Shown: positions 34,794-43,954, numbered from the stretch's first letter. The stretch: 64,000 nucleotides of DNA from Saprospiraceae bacterium (GCA_020629315.1 JAHDDO010000003.1:1-64000), one strand, 5' to 3'. Notes: a model not told the origin generated them from the letters alone. Made by a program: numbers and translations.

Positions 34794-34798
34794 CGTTA
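34773..34798. promoter_or_regulatory. Candidate BlaI operator: three ACGTT/AACGT half-sites
   Basis: TAACGTA-TATT-TACGTTA (34781-34798) has perfect 7-bp arms, and ACGTT-TTAT-AACGT (34773-34786) shares its right half-site with the left arm. The two overlapping dyads cover the predicted -7 element of the BlaI gene. BlaI/MecI repressors bind such short dyads as dimers. Confidence 0.6.
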
Positions 34799-34818
34799 TA
34801 CATCGAAATATTCGTTGA

Positions 34819-35172
34819 ATGACACTTACAAAGACAGAAGAGCAGCTAATGAAATTGTTATGGGACCATGGCAAGTCTACCGTTTCTAATTTGATAGAAA
34901 GGCTTCCGGATCCTAAGCCGCCTCATTCTACTATTTCCTCAGTGGTACGGATTCTGGAAAAGAAAGGCTTTGTAGATCATGAAACCTATGGCCGTACACA
35001 TGCATACTTTCCTTTAGTAAGCAAGTCAGAGTATAGTAAGAGTACCTTGTCAAAAATGATCAAGAGTTATTTTGATGGTTCCGTGGAAAATATGGTTTCT
35101 TTTTTGGTTAAGGAAAAAGATATAGATACCAAGGACTTAAAGAAATGGTTAGATCAACTTGAATCAAAATGA
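34819..35172 (+). CDS. BlaI/MecI-family transcriptional repressor
   Basis: A 117-residue winged-helix repressor. The N-terminal domain starts MTLTKTEEQLMKLLWDHGKS and continues to the recognition region PHSTISSVVRILEKKGFVDH (about residues 31-54). The C-terminal dimerisation helices include the segment where a cognate M56 protease would cut (FDGSVENMVSFL). It overlaps the M56 gene by 4 nt, the usual repressor-antirepressor pairing. The dyads upstream suggest self-regulation. There is no beta-lactamase gene nearby, so the regulon is not antibiotic resistance by default. Confidence 0.93.
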   Translation: MTLTKTEEQLMKLLWDHGKSTVSNLIERLPDPKPPHSTISSVVRILEKKGFVDHETYGRTHAYFPLVSKSEYSKSTLSKMIKSYFDGSVENMVSFLVKEKDIDTKDLKKWLDQLESK

Positions 35173-36539
35173 ACATGGGTATTTACATATTGCTTTATAC
35201 TTTATACTCATGCGTTTTATACGCTTGCATGCGCTGGATATTGGCAAAGGGCACTCGATTTTCATGGAATCGATGGCTCATATATGCGTCTGTGCTTATA
35301 TCGTGCATTCTACCTTTTGTATATCTAAATACGCCTATCAGCACAGATATATTTACTGTCAGACTAGATATGGTGGAAGTAATAGCAGATGCAGGAATAC
35401 AATCAGCGCCAGTAACGGTTACATCGTTTAATTTAATTACCTGCTTGAGCATCGTATACCTTTTAGGATTCTTATATTTTGGCGTACGAGTATGTATAGG
35501 CCTTATCCGTTTGAATCAAATAATTAAGAAAGGACAAAAAGAGGCATTGGATACTGATATAACATTGGTCCACTCAAGTCTTATACAACAGCCATGTTCT
35601 TTTTTTACGTACATTTTACTGCCTAAAGGGATGAAATACGAGACCCTAGATTTACAATATATAATCGAACATGAAAGGCAACATGTTACTTTAAGACACT
35701 CTATAGACAATGTCTTTTTGGCCATTCATCAGACCATATTCTGGTTTAACCCAATTTCTCACTCTTGGAGTAAAATGGCAAAACTCAACCATGAATATCA
35801 AGTGGATGCATTAATGCAGCGAAGCCATAAAACCTATGATTATTCGCAATTTTTAATTGCTCAAATTTATCAATCACAAAAGTTATTACTGGTACACACA
35901 ATTTATTCATTCATTAAAAAAAGAATTCAAATGATGTATCAGAAAAAATCTTCAGGAGCTAAAATATATGGCCTTATAGGAGTAGCCATGATAGCTTTAT
36001 TCATTTTCCAGGCTTGTCAAAAAGAGTCTGTTACAGAAACTACAAGCGAACAAAAAAGTACACAACCGATCCAGGAAAAAGAGACTTTTTATACACAAAA
36101 TCTAGTAGACACGGTCTTCGTTTTCAATCCTGAGACGGGTACAGAAGAAATGAGAATCGTTACTTCGGATAGAACCGTTTATAATGAGCCTGAGATTATG
36201 CCTTTGGTAAAAGAGTGTTTTCATTCAGCTAAAGAAGAGGATGAACGCATGAGTTGTTCCCAGCAAAAACTGCTACAAAGCCTTTACAAGAATATTAAAT
36301 ATCCTAAGTCTGCGAAAGATGATGGGGTAGAAGGCATGGTAGTATCAGAGTTTATAATAAATAAAGAGGGAGGTATGGAAGCGTACAAAGTCATTAAAGA
36401 GGTTCATCCCGATATAGATAAAGAAGTAATGCGTGTCCTACAATTCTTGAGCGAAGAGTTAGAATGGGAGCCCGGTAAAGTAGAAGGTGAGAAAGTGAAC
36501 GTTAAGTATACGCTCCCAGTTAAGTTCAAATTGCAGTAA
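35169..36539 (+). CDS. M56 (BlaR1-type) membrane metalloprotease with C-terminal TonB-like domain
   Basis: An antirepressor-type protease of 456 residues. Three N-terminal membrane helices (within 1-105) surround a cytoplasmic loop, and the zinc motif HERQH is at residues 168-172, followed by a fourth helix (about 270-285, IYGLIGVAMIALFIFQA). In place of the penicillin-binding sensor domain of BlaR1 the periplasmic part is a linker plus a TonB C-terminal-like domain (about 370-456; NIKYPKSAKDDGVEGMVVSE, then DKEVMRVL and the final VKYTLPVKFKLQ). This fits the sensor variants common in Bacteroidota. It presumably cleaves the BlaI-type repressor encoded just upstream; the signal is unknown. Confidence 0.88.
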   Translation: MNMGIYILLYTLYSCVLYACMRWILAKGTRFSWNRWLIYASVLISCILPFVYLNTPISTDIFTVRLDMVEVIADAGIQSAPVTVTSFNLITCLSIVYLLGFLYFGVRVCIGLIRLNQIIKKGQKEALDTDITLVHSSLIQQPCSFFTYILLPKGMKYETLDLQYIIEHERQHVTLRHSIDNVFLAIHQTIFWFNPISHSWSKMAKLNHEYQVDALMQRSHKTYDYSQFLIAQIYQSQKLLLVHTIYSFIKKRIQMMYQKKSSGAKIYGLIGVAMIALFIFQACQKESVTETTSEQKSTQPIQEKETFYTQNLVDTVFVFNPETGTEEMRIVTSDRTVYNEPEIMPLVKECFHSAKEEDERMSCSQQKLLQSLYKNIKYPKSAKDDGVEGMVVSEFIINKEGGMEAYKVIKEVHPDIDKEVMRVLQFLSEELEWEPGKVEGEKVNVKYTLPVKFKLQ

Positions 36540-36557
36540 TAACTTTATTTGATATGT

Positions 36558-36588
36558 AGCCCCAAGGTTGTTCTTTGGGGCTTTTTTT
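36558..36588 (+). terminator. Rho-independent terminator of the blaI-M56 operon
   Basis: AGCCCCAAGG and CTTTGGGGCT form a stem of 9 pairs with one mismatch (36558-36582), followed by seven T. It begins 19 nt after the M56 stop. Confidence 0.85.
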
Positions 36589-36796
36589 ATACCCAATGGT
36601 AAGATTGGCTAGGCTACATAAAACGGTACTTGACCCTATGGCTTACTACCCAAAATGGGTCAAATTTAAACCCTAAATAGTGTTGTACTAAACCTATGAT
36701 TGAAAAATTAGTAAAAAGATTCACTATATATTTTCACCTGCAACGAATATAAATTGCTGATTGACAGCGATAAACAATTTACATATTTCTTTAATG

Positions 36797-36946
36797 TAAA
36801 TTTTGCACCTTTTATTTACTCATTTTGACCAGATTGGCAAGAAATATGCACATATGTCTATGTTCAGATTAGAGAAGGAGATTACTTAAGCGATTAAGTT
36901 TTCTTCACGACCGGTTCGTAGGGGGTAAGAACCGGTCTTTTTTTTT
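36797..36946 (+). ncRNA. Possible small RNA ending in an orphan terminator
   Basis: A TAAATTTTGC element (36797-36806), one base longer than the TAnnTTTG consensus, could start a transcript near 36810. It would include the hairpin ACTTAA-GCGA-TTAAGT (36884-36899, GNRA-type tetraloop) flanked by GAAG/CTTC, and end in the perfect 9-bp GACCGGTTC/GAACCGGTC terminator with a T run. No coding frame of note lies between the two terminators. The promoter is weak by eye, and the family is not recognised. Confidence 0.35.
36909..36946 (+). terminator. Strong rho-independent terminator without an upstream gene
   Basis: GACCGGTTC (36909-36917) pairs perfectly with GAACCGGTC (36929-36937) around an 11-nt loop and is followed by nine T. 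Read on the minus strand it lacks a T tract, so it does not serve the convergent surA-like gene. Confidence 0.85.
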
Positions 36947-36988
36947 GCCTAATCCTAAGCTCACCCTGTTTAATTCTACTAGCTTTTT

Positions 36989-37239
36989 TACCCAATATGG
37001 AATTTGGATTCAATTATTGATGTGGCACATGTCCTTAGCTTGATCTTTGATGCAGAAGGCATGGGCAATCCTGTAGCTAATGTTGCAGATGATGAGTTTC
37101 GATTGTCAATTCAAGCAAGGAAAAAGAATGGATACTTAGTTATATGTATCCGATAATATTCGAATCGGTATAGCTCGCATGACAGCAAGCTACCGTCTTA
37201 TTTGCAGCAGTAAAAAAGTAGGACCTCCTCTATATAAGA
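36989..37239 (+). pseudogene. Possible decayed gene remnant
   Basis: From 36989 one frame is open to a stop at 37154-37156 (including LSLIFDAEG and NVADDEFRLSIQARKKNGY), and a second frame, open from about 37152, continues with IRIGIARMTASYRLICSSKK and [13 protein letters not shown] into the convergent surA-like gene. The residue content looks protein-like, and a frameshift near 37145 would join them. No start codon context or family was recognised, so chance is possible. Confidence 0.25.
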
Positions 37240-38586
37240 CTATCGAAGATTTAGAACGTTATCACATTCTTCTAAAATGGGATCTACTTCGATATACGTT
37301 TCCGTGATTTTCTCATTTAACCACCCTTGAAAGTATTGCATCTTTTTGCTCTCTTTGGCCAGTTCCTGAATCTTAGAATAGTCCTGATCTAAATTAGCTT
37401 TATGTGGTTTTGATTTAGATTGCAACTGAATGATTCTGAAAAAGGTTTCACCATTCTGATTGTCATAACTCAACACTTCAGAAACACCGTCTACATCCAT
37501 ATCTTCAATAGCAAAGTATACATCTGTTGGTAATTGACTAGTTTCGAAAAAGGTCTTACCAGTGGCTGGGTTTTGTACTCTACCATTATTATGATAACTA
37601 GGCATATCATCAATAGAGTAATCTTTAACGGCATCTGCAAAACTGAGATTGCCGTTACTAATCTCATTACGAATAGAATCCAATGTATTACGACACTTAT
37701 CTATATCCGAACTATATACTTCAGGACGTAATAACACATGTTTCAATCGAATCTTAGTACCTCTTCGCTCAATTAGCTTAATTATATGAATACCGAACTC
37801 TGTTTCTACTGGGTCTGAAATTTCATCCTGTTCTAAATTAAAAGCAGCTTCCTCAAAAGCTGGAACAAAGGTACCTCTCTCTGCAAAACCGAGATCTCCG
37901 CCATTAGCAGCCGAACCCGGGTCATCAGAAAACTTACTTGCCATTTCTTCAAATGTGCTTGTACCTGCTTCAATTTGGGACCTAATATCTAAAACCTTGT
38001 CAATAGCATCTTGAATGGATGTTGCATTGGGTAAGGGCTTCGATACAATCTCCGCAAATTCTACTTCAGCATTTAGATAAGGTAAACTATCCTGAGGTAT
38101 GGAATTGTAGAACTCTTGAACTTCGTCAGGGGTAATGTTAATATCAGCAATCAAGGTTTGTTGCATTCGCTCAGCTAGGATTTGGGAACGAAGATCCTCT
38201 CTAAGGTTTTCTCTCATCTCAGGAACAGTCATTCCATAGTACTCTTGGAAAAAGGATTCATCCCCACCCATCTGTCTCAAAACAGCATTTACTCTAAAAT
38301 CCAATTGAGCATCTATTTCTGCATCTGATACTTCGATACTATCCAGTTTGGCTTGATGAACTATGATTTTTTGACCGATAATCGATTCAAGAATTTGGCA
38401 CTTTAAATTATCATCGGGGACATTCCCTTGTTCTAAAAAATAATTGTATTGTCCTTCGACATCGGAAAGCAATACGGTTTCTGTACCCACTCTGGCTACT
38501 ACCTTATCTATTAATACTTTTTGTGCGTTTACTAGGACAGAAGTAAACAATAGAACAAATAGGCAAGAAACTTTTACTGAATTCAT
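37240..38586 (-). CDS. surA: SurA-like periplasmic peptidyl-prolyl isomerase/chaperone
   Basis: A 448-residue protein with a signal peptide ([13 protein letters not shown]). The N-terminal helical chaperone domain (about 25-165) includes [22 protein letters not shown] and [20 protein letters not shown] clear parvulin domain follows (about 175-280; [20 protein letters not shown] and [13 protein letters not shown]), then a second, weaker one (about 285-400). This is the SurA layout, so it should escort outer-membrane proteins through the periplasm. It is the third of three such genes in a row on the minus strand. A TAACTTTG element lies 57 nt upstream of its start, so it may have its own promoter. 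Confidence 0.9.
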   Translation of the reverse strand: MNSVKVSCLFVLLFTSVLVNAQKVLIDKVVARVGTETVLLSDVEGQYNYFLEQGNVPDDNLKCQILESIIGQKIIVHQAKLDSIEVSDAEIDAQLDFRVNAVLRQMGGDESFFQEYYGMTVPEMRENLREDLRSQILAERMQQTLIADINITPDEVQEFYNSIPQDSLPYLNAEVEFAEIVSKPLPNATSIQDAIDKVLDIRSQIEAGTSTFEEMASKFSDDPGSAANGGDLGFAERGTFVPAFEEAAFNLEQDEISDPVETEFGIHIIKLIERRGTKIRLKHVLLRPEVYSSDIDKCRNTLDSIRNEISNGNLSFADAVKDYSIDDMPSYHNNGRVQNPATGKTFFETSQLPTDVYFAIEDMDVDGVSEVLSYDNQNGETFFRIIQLQSKSKPHKANLDQDYSKIQELAKESKKMQYFQGWLNEKITETYIEVDPILEECDNVLNLR

Positions 38587-38642
38587 AGTGATTATAATCT
38601 ATAGTTCTAAGCGTAATTTATAGTTAACTTATTTCAGGAGCG

Positions 38643-38650
38643 CAAAGTTA
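38643..38650 (-). promoter_or_regulatory. Predicted -7 element (TAACTTTG) of the surA-like gene
   Basis: Exact TAnnTTTG match on the minus strand, 56 nt upstream of the surA-like start and just past the end of the preceding gene. Confidence 0.45.
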
Positions 38651-38657
38651 TTTTTTA

Positions 38658-39491
38658 TTAGTGCAGGATAACTTGTTTGCTGTTGATTTTTTCATCAAAC
38701 AATTTGTCCTGATAATTCTTCAAAATAGCTTTCTTCCGTTCGTGAATGATCAATTTCACGATTTTGTCTTTTACAAAAGAAAGCGGTGACGCTTCTTGAG
38801 CTTTTTTCGTTTCCAAGACATACAAAAAGTACTCATGATCATTCACATTTAATTGCTTGATCTCATCCATTTTCCACGTCACTTTTTTTGCAAGCTTAGA
38901 AGGTAATACACTCTTTAAGTCTTCTTTATAGTACCAGGTATCTAGATGCAATAAGCTATCACTACAATTCGTGCTACAGTACCTTCTAATTTGATCTAAG
39001 TCCTTAGATTTCCATTCTTCAAAAAACTTATCTAAGCCAGTTTTTTTTGCAGGCACCTTTGCATACAAAGCTCTTACAATATCAGATCGCAAATAAAATT
39101 GTTCCTTTGTTTCTTCATATTTTAATTCGATCTCTTCTTGGGTTACAAAGGTATCGAGTCTGGTATTGACCAGCTTTTTTTCGAAATTATCTAAGATGAG
39201 CGACGCTTTGTAATCATCAACTAAACGTTGAATATCTATATCTTTTGAGATATACTTTTCGGCCTCCTCCAATAAAATAACCTTCCTAATCCAATTGTTG
39301 ATAAAGGATTGAGCCATATCAAGGCTATCTGAAACAGAATACTTATCAGGGAACATTGACATTAGTTCATTATGATACAGTTTCTTGCCATTCGCTTCAG
39401 CAACCACCCTTTTATCACCTGTAGATGGCGTTTGGCAAGCACAAAAAAGACACCCTAGTACAACCAGATATGTCAATTTGTGCATTATCAT
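38658..39491 (-). CDS. SurA/PpiC-related lipoprotein lacking a clear isomerase domain
   Basis: A 277-residue protein with a lipoprotein signal (VVLGCLFCACQTP; the lipobox Cys is near residue 19). The mature part is a SurA-N-like helical chaperone region (VVAEANGKKLYHNEL, MAQSFINNWIRKVILLEEAE, then VTQEEIELKYEETKEQFYLR). The parvulin signatures of its two neighbours ([14 protein letters not shown]) are missing, and where a PPIase would sit the sequence is divergent. It is probably a non-catalytic chaperone that works with the flanking genes. It overlaps the upstream 650-residue parvulin gene by 4 nt. Confidence 0.75.
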   Translation of the reverse strand: MIMHKLTYLVVLGCLFCACQTPSTGDKRVVAEANGKKLYHNELMSMFPDKYSVSDSLDMAQSFINNWIRKVILLEEAEKYISKDIDIQRLVDDYKASLILDNFEKKLVNTRLDTFVTQEEIELKYEETKEQFYLRSDIVRALYAKVPAKKTGLDKFFEEWKSKDLDQIRRYCSTNCSDSLLHLDTWYYKEDLKSVLPSKLAKKVTWKMDEIKQLNVNDHEYFLYVLETKKAQEASPLSFVKDKIVKLIIHERKKAILKNYQDKLFDEKINSKQVILH

Positions 39492-41440
39492 TTTCTGATC
39501 AAACTAGAAAACACATCCTCATTTAGCTGCAGTTTATAACTCTCTTTTAAACTCGCAACCCATTCCTTTTCAAGGAAATCTTGATAATCAGCTATTATGT
39601 ATCCACGCGCTTCATCAAAACTCTTAAGTGATGAAGGTATAATTCGCGTAATTTGATTCACTTTAGTTACATTTCGATCACTTTCATCCCAAGCAGAAAG
39701 TGCTCCTTTTTTCCAGTCCATACCCCCTAAGGCACTTTTCTCTATAATTTTTGATTCTGTTGTAATCGCAGCAGCTTCAGTATTGAACTTCGAAAGTAGT
39801 TTTTCAGTATCCCCTTTAGCTAAGCACTTCTTTAATTTAGCCATAGTTTTTGCATCTCTATTAGCAATGCTGTAGCTGGTTAATTCTGCTCGCTCATCCC
39901 AACGATAATTCTCTTTATTTGAAGCGTAGAAATTTTGTAAACCAATTGTATCTTCTGTAGCCTTGTCCCAAACTTCTTGCTTTGTTGCTTCAAATAAAAG
40001 GATGCCTTCTTCATATTCGCGCATTAAGGCTTTAAAGTCTGGATATTTTTTCTCAAGATTCGCTTCCTCAAATTTAATGGTTACTTCATCCAAATAGCTA
40101 TTGTAAAGATCCTGGGCAGCCACGCTTACATCTTCGTCTTTATTATACTTTAATCGGGCGCGGGTATTCTTTTTACAAAAAAGGGCAAAGTCTTTATTTG
40201 TATAAGTCATCCCATTGTTGAATGACAATAATGTCTTTTCAGCCACATCAGGCAATTGCCACTTATATGAATAGAATTCTGGAGTGAGCGAACGGACAAA
40301 CGCTGCATATACAGCCGCATCTTCTGTTAAACCAGCCTCTTCCTTAATCTTCTCTATCAGTGATTTTTTTGCGATTTCAAGCCGGTCATCCTTCGATAAT
40401 TTAGACTTTACTCTTCGCTTATTTTTCTCTTTATCTGAATAATCAACCGCACTAATTCGCTTTACGATATGATATCCAATTTTCGATTCTACAGGTGAAG
40501 AAATATCCCCGTCGTTTTCCAATCCAAAAACCGCCTCTTCAAAGGCTTTTTCAAACTGATTGATTTTTACAAAACCTAAATAGCCCTCTTTGGAAGCTGT
40601 ATTTTGATCTTGAGAATTTGCTTTTGTTAATTCATCAAAATCAGCACCATTAGCCAAGAGGTTATATAAAGAATCAATAACTGTTAGTGCATTGGTAACC
40701 GCTTCTCCTTTCACTTTCTTTCGTATCAACAGGTGTGCTATTTCTCGTTCACCTTTCGATGGCCTTTTGTCATTTACCTTCAAGATGTGCCAACCCATTT
40801 TGGTTTCTATTGGCTTTGAGAAGGTTCCGACTTCTGTAGTATACATTGCATTTTCAAAGTTGTAAAAGCCTGAAGGTAGTGGCGCAGTATAATATCCTAG
40901 TTTACCTCCTTTTCCTGCAGAGGCTTCATCTTTTGACTCTTTTAAAGCTACATCTTCAAAAAACTTGCCTTGTTGCAGCTTGATGTAAATTTGATCTATT
41001 GTGTTTTTAGCACTACCATCATCTTTCATTCCTTTCTTTGGGTTAGGTATAAAAATATGACTTACACTTACATCGGTGAGCATTCGCTCAGCCGCTTCTT
41101 CCATTAATCGACCCGATACCTCTTTATCCGTTAAGTATGAATTAGCCAATTGTTTGCGATAGCCTTCCAATTCATCTTGCAATGCAGTAATGGTATCTAG
41201 ACCCATAGTCTTGGCTCGTTGGACTTTTAACTTGAATCGCTTATATAACTCTAGATATTCTTCAAGGCTTTCACGACCATAGTCTGCTTTATCACCATTG
41301 TTTTTTTCATAGATATACCGAAATTCTGAAACGGTAACTTCATCTCCTTCAACTGTAAACAGAACAGGGTCGTCCTGTGCCTGTACGCAGAAAGCAGAAA
41401 GGAATAAAAAAACAAATAGTATAGGGCTGTAATAATTCAT
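39488..41440 (-). CDS. Large periplasmic parvulin-type peptidyl-prolyl isomerase
   Basis: A 650-residue protein with a signal peptide (ILFVFLFLSAFCVQAQ). The N-terminal region (FTVEGDEVTVSEFRYIYEKN) is followed by two parvulin domains: about 125-230 (SVSHIFIPNP, ASAGKGGKLGYYTA, MGWHILKVNDKRP) and about 235-345 (EIAHLLIRKK, ASKEGYLGFVKI, IGYHIVKRI). A long helical C-terminal region has no family I recognise. It is first in the three-gene group with the lipoprotein and the SurA-like protein, probably serving outer-membrane protein folding. A TATTTTTG promoter element lies 20 nt upstream. Confidence 0.88.
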   Translation of the reverse strand: MNYYSPILFVFLFLSAFCVQAQDDPVLFTVEGDEVTVSEFRYIYEKNNGDKADYGRESLEEYLELYKRFKLKVQRAKTMGLDTITALQDELEGYRKQLANSYLTDKEVSGRLMEEAAERMLTDVSVSHIFIPNPKKGMKDDGSAKNTIDQIYIKLQQGKFFEDVALKESKDEASAGKGGKLGYYTAPLPSGFYNFENAMYTTEVGTFSKPIETKMGWHILKVNDKRPSKGEREIAHLLIRKKVKGEAVTNALTVIDSLYNLLANGADFDELTKANSQDQNTASKEGYLGFVKINQFEKAFEEAVFGLENDGDISSPVESKIGYHIVKRISAVDYSDKEKNKRRVKSKLSKDDRLEIAKKSLIEKIKEEAGLTEDAAVYAAFVRSLTPEFYSYKWQLPDVAEKTLLSFNNGMTYTNKDFALFCKKNTRARLKYNKDEDVSVAAQDLYNSYLDEVTIKFEEANLEKKYPDFKALMREYEEGILLFEATKQEVWDKATEDTIGLQNFYASNKENYRWDERAELTSYSIANRDAKTMAKLKKCLAKGDTEKLLSKFNTEAAAITTESKIIEKSALGGMDWKKGALSAWDESDRNVTKVNQITRIIPSSLKSFDEARGYIIADYQDFLEKEWVASLKESYKLQLNEDVFSSLIRK

Positions 41441-41460
41441 AACGCTTTTTCTTGTTCGCG

Positions 41461-41468
41461 CAAAAATA
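41461..41468 (-). promoter_or_regulatory. Predicted -7 element (TATTTTTG) of the parvulin gene cluster
   Basis: Exact TAnnTTTG match on the minus strand, 20 nt upstream of the 650-residue parvulin gene, in the gap after the murF-alr gene. Confidence 0.5.
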
Positions 41469-41515
41469 CTAACTAAATTGAATCATTTAGAAGCGTAAGC
41501 CAGACAAGAACACCC

Positions 41516-43954
41516 TTATTTTTCTAAATAGACTCTTCGTATGCGAGTAGAAATATTGCTCAGAATGACATAAGGGATAGTTTGGGTCATTTCTGCTAGA
41601 CTATCTAAATCATTTTCTGGGCTGAAAATAAATACATCGTCACCTACAAAAACACTATCCAAATCACTGAGATCTATCATGAGAAGATCCATACAAACCT
41701 TCCCAACAATAGGTGCTTTTCGGCCATTCACAATCACATGCCAAGCTCTACCGGCGTTTCTAGGAACACCATCGGCATAGCCAATATTTACAATTCCAAT
41801 TTGACCATCAGCAGCCATGATAACATCCGAACCATAGCCAATGGCATCTCCTTTTTGTACCTTTTTAATTTGGATAATATTTGCTCGTAAGGTATGTGCC
41901 TGTTCAATGTCGCTTTTAGTTGAAATCCCCACGCCATATAAGCCAATCCCTAAACGTACCATGTCATGTTGATATTCAGGAAAGGACTGAATACCATTCG
42001 AGTTTAATAGATGAAAGAGTACTTCTATAAATCCTGCTTCCAAAAAAGCAGCCTTTATACGCTGAAATGCTTGGGCTTGACCTCGTGTAAACGATTCTTT
42101 TTTTGGATCTTCACTAGCGGCTAAATGTGAGAATACCCCTTTAACCACCAGCTGAGGTATTTTGGATAGTTTTTCAATCAGCAAGGGAACATCAGAGTAT
42201 TGAAACCCTAAGCGCCGCATCCCCGTATCAAATTCTATATGGACTGAAATTTTCTGATCTTTCCCTTCACTTTGAGATTGTAAGGCCGTTAATTGCTCAA
42301 ATGAAAAAACAACGATTTCAATGTCATTATCTACCAGAGTTTCCCAATTCAAAGAATGGTAATAATTGAACACGATTATGGGTGTAAATATCCCTTTTTC
42401 TTTTAATTCTATAGCTTCATCTAAGTAAGCGACAGCCAAATAATCCACGCCTTTTGACTCTAAGTAATGAGCGATTTCGTAGCTGCCCGATCCATAGGCT
42501 CCCGCTTTGATCGTTGCCATAATTTTCGTGGAACTGTCTAATTTGGATTTAAAATAATGAAGGTTGTTTCCTATAGCTTTTACATTAACTTCCAAGCTAG
42601 CGGTATGCGTACGAAATTGGAAGAATTCGCTGATGCTACCCAACTTTACATGGTGAGCCCCTTTAATTAATATAGCGGCATTTTCAAAAGCAGAAATGTG
42701 AATACTAGACAAAAAAAGTGAAACAGTAGCACTACTAGTATAAATAGGGCTGGCTTCTTCTGGTAAAGTCCCAATCCAATACACTTGATCCACCTGGTGA
42801 TGCGCGATAAGCCTGAGAAGCTCTTGGTTGTTTTGCTCATTACTTAGACCATTAGTAATGACTATTTTGGTCTTTCGTTTGGCTTGTTCTGACAGATAAT
42901 CAAGTGCAATCTGGAAACCAGCCAGATCAGATGAATAGCTGTCATTTATTATAGTTGTATTGGCCCTGCCTTCAAATTTTTCTAATCGATTTTTAGGCAA
43001 GGATAACCCAGAGATGTATTGGTTGATTTCAGATTCCGTAAACCCATTGTCAAGCAGATATACACATAAATGAAGTACGTTTTCAACTAAACCAACATTA
43101 GAAAAAGGAATAGTAAATGAAACAGGTGTAGCCAAAATTTTTGAATGTAACACGATAGTGTTTTCATCAGACCCATCTTCCATTACACGAAACATAGCAT
43201 CTTCATGTTTGCCCCAATGTTTTACTTGTTGAGTAGTCACGAATTGGCTAATACCCTCATGAATATCTGAATGATCTCGACAATAATAAATTGTACTAGC
43301 TTCTTTGGCCAACCGTAGTTTTTCAGCTACTTTTTCTGAAATGGACGAAAAACCCCTAGCGTGGGCTTCCCCAATATTGGTAAATAATACCGAACTGGGT
43401 TTTATCATTGATTCCAGGCTATCCATATCCCCTTTCTTACTAATGCCAGTTTCGATGACAGCCATTGAATGATGTTGGCCCAATGTCAATAATGTATAGG
43501 GAACGCCTATTTGTGAATTATAACTTTTTGGTGTTTTAAGAAGGGAATACTTTTTTTCTAGCGCTCCACTCAACCATTCTTTTAGGATCGTTTTTCCATT
43601 ACTTCCTGTAATGCCTAACAAGGGTATATCAAAGGACTTTCTATGATACGAAGCTACTTTTTGATAGGCAAGCAAGGTGTTCTTGACTTGTAAGAACGGG
43701 ATTTTATGTTGAGTAGGATTTTGATAGTTTTCATCACAAATAAAGGAAAGAGCACCATTGCTGATGGCATGTGATATATAATTATGGCCATCACGAATCA
43801 CCCCAGGTAATGCAATAAAACAACACCCTTTATTGGGTCGAATGCGACGGCTATCAAAAGCCATCTCCTGTATCATGGCAGCACCAAATGATTGGACACA
43901 ATCCAGACCTAGAATTTCTTCAATATGACTTAATGCATATTTGATATCACTTAT
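41516..43954 (-). CDS. murF-alr: Bifunctional UDP-N-acetylmuramoyl-tripeptide:D-Ala-D-Ala ligase / alanine racemase
   Basis: A Mur ligase half (to about residue 440) with ATP loop GITGSNGKTILKEWL is fused to a PLP alanine racemase half with the cofactor lysine in MATIKAGAYGSGSYEIA, the catalytic tyrosine region GIVNIGYADGVPRN, and VGKVCMDLLMIDLSD. It would make D-alanine and attach D-Ala-D-Ala to the peptidoglycan precursor. The first ATG (43874-43876) lies inside the MurF N-terminal domain. The frame stays open 28 codons upstream and encodes ISDIKYALSHIEEILGL, like the start of homologues, with no ATG, GTG or TTG. The annotated start is therefore ATA at 43952-43954, overlapping the purD stop as ATAA. 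From the ATG the protein would have 786 residues, from the ATA 812. Confidence 0.85.
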   Translation of the reverse strand: MSDIKYALSHIEEILGLDCVQSFGAAMIQEMAFDSRRIRPNKGCCFIALPGVIRDGHNYISHAISNGALSFICDENYQNPTQHKIPFLQVKNTLLAYQKVASYHRKSFDIPLLGITGSNGKTILKEWLSGALEKKYSLLKTPKSYNSQIGVPYTLLTLGQHHSMAVIETGISKKGDMDSLESMIKPSSVLFTNIGEAHARGFSSISEKVAEKLRLAKEASTIYYCRDHSDIHEGISQFVTTQQVKHWGKHEDAMFRVMEDGSDENTIVLHSKILATPVSFTIPFSNVGLVENVLHLCVYLLDNGFTESEINQYISGLSLPKNRLEKFEGRANTTIINDSYSSDLAGFQIALDYLSEQAKRKTKIVITNGLSNEQNNQELLRLIAHHQVDQVYWIGTLPEEASPIYTSSATVSLFLSSIHISAFENAAILIKGAHHVKLGSISEFFQFRTHTASLEVNVKAIGNNLHYFKSKLDSSTKIMATIKAGAYGSGSYEIAHYLESKGVDYLAVAYLDEAIELKEKGIFTPIIVFNYYHSLNWETLVDNDIEIVVFSFEQLTALQSQSEGKDQKISVHIEFDTGMRRLGFQYSDVPLLIEKLSKIPQLVVKGVFSHLAASEDPKKESFTRGQAQAFQRIKAAFLEAGFIEVLFHLLNSNGIQSFPEYQHDMVRLGIGLYGVGISTKSDIEQAHTLRANIIQIKKVQKGDAIGYGSDVIMAADGQIGIVNIGYADGVPRNAGRAWHVIVNGRKAPIVGKVCMDLLMIDLSDLDSVFVGDDVFIFSPENDLDSLAEMTQTIPYVILSNISTRIRRVYLEK

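Larger units (their letters stand above)
36540..37239. other. 700-nt intergenic region
   Basis: The longest gene-free stretch. It holds the M56 terminator (36558-36588), an inverted repeat TTGACCC/GGGTCAA (36630-36636 with 36657-36663) enclosing a smaller ACCCA/TGGGT hairpin, a second strong plus-strand terminator (36909-36946) with no gene before it, and, from about 36989 to the right end, two consecutive open stretches in different frames that may be gene debris. A 26-codon ATG reading frame at 36596-36676 is too short to judge. Confidence 0.6.

Noticed and set aside
36596-36676. 26-codon reading frame after the M56 terminator
   Set aside because: It is too short, lies between two terminators and contains the inverted repeat; no sign of a translated product.
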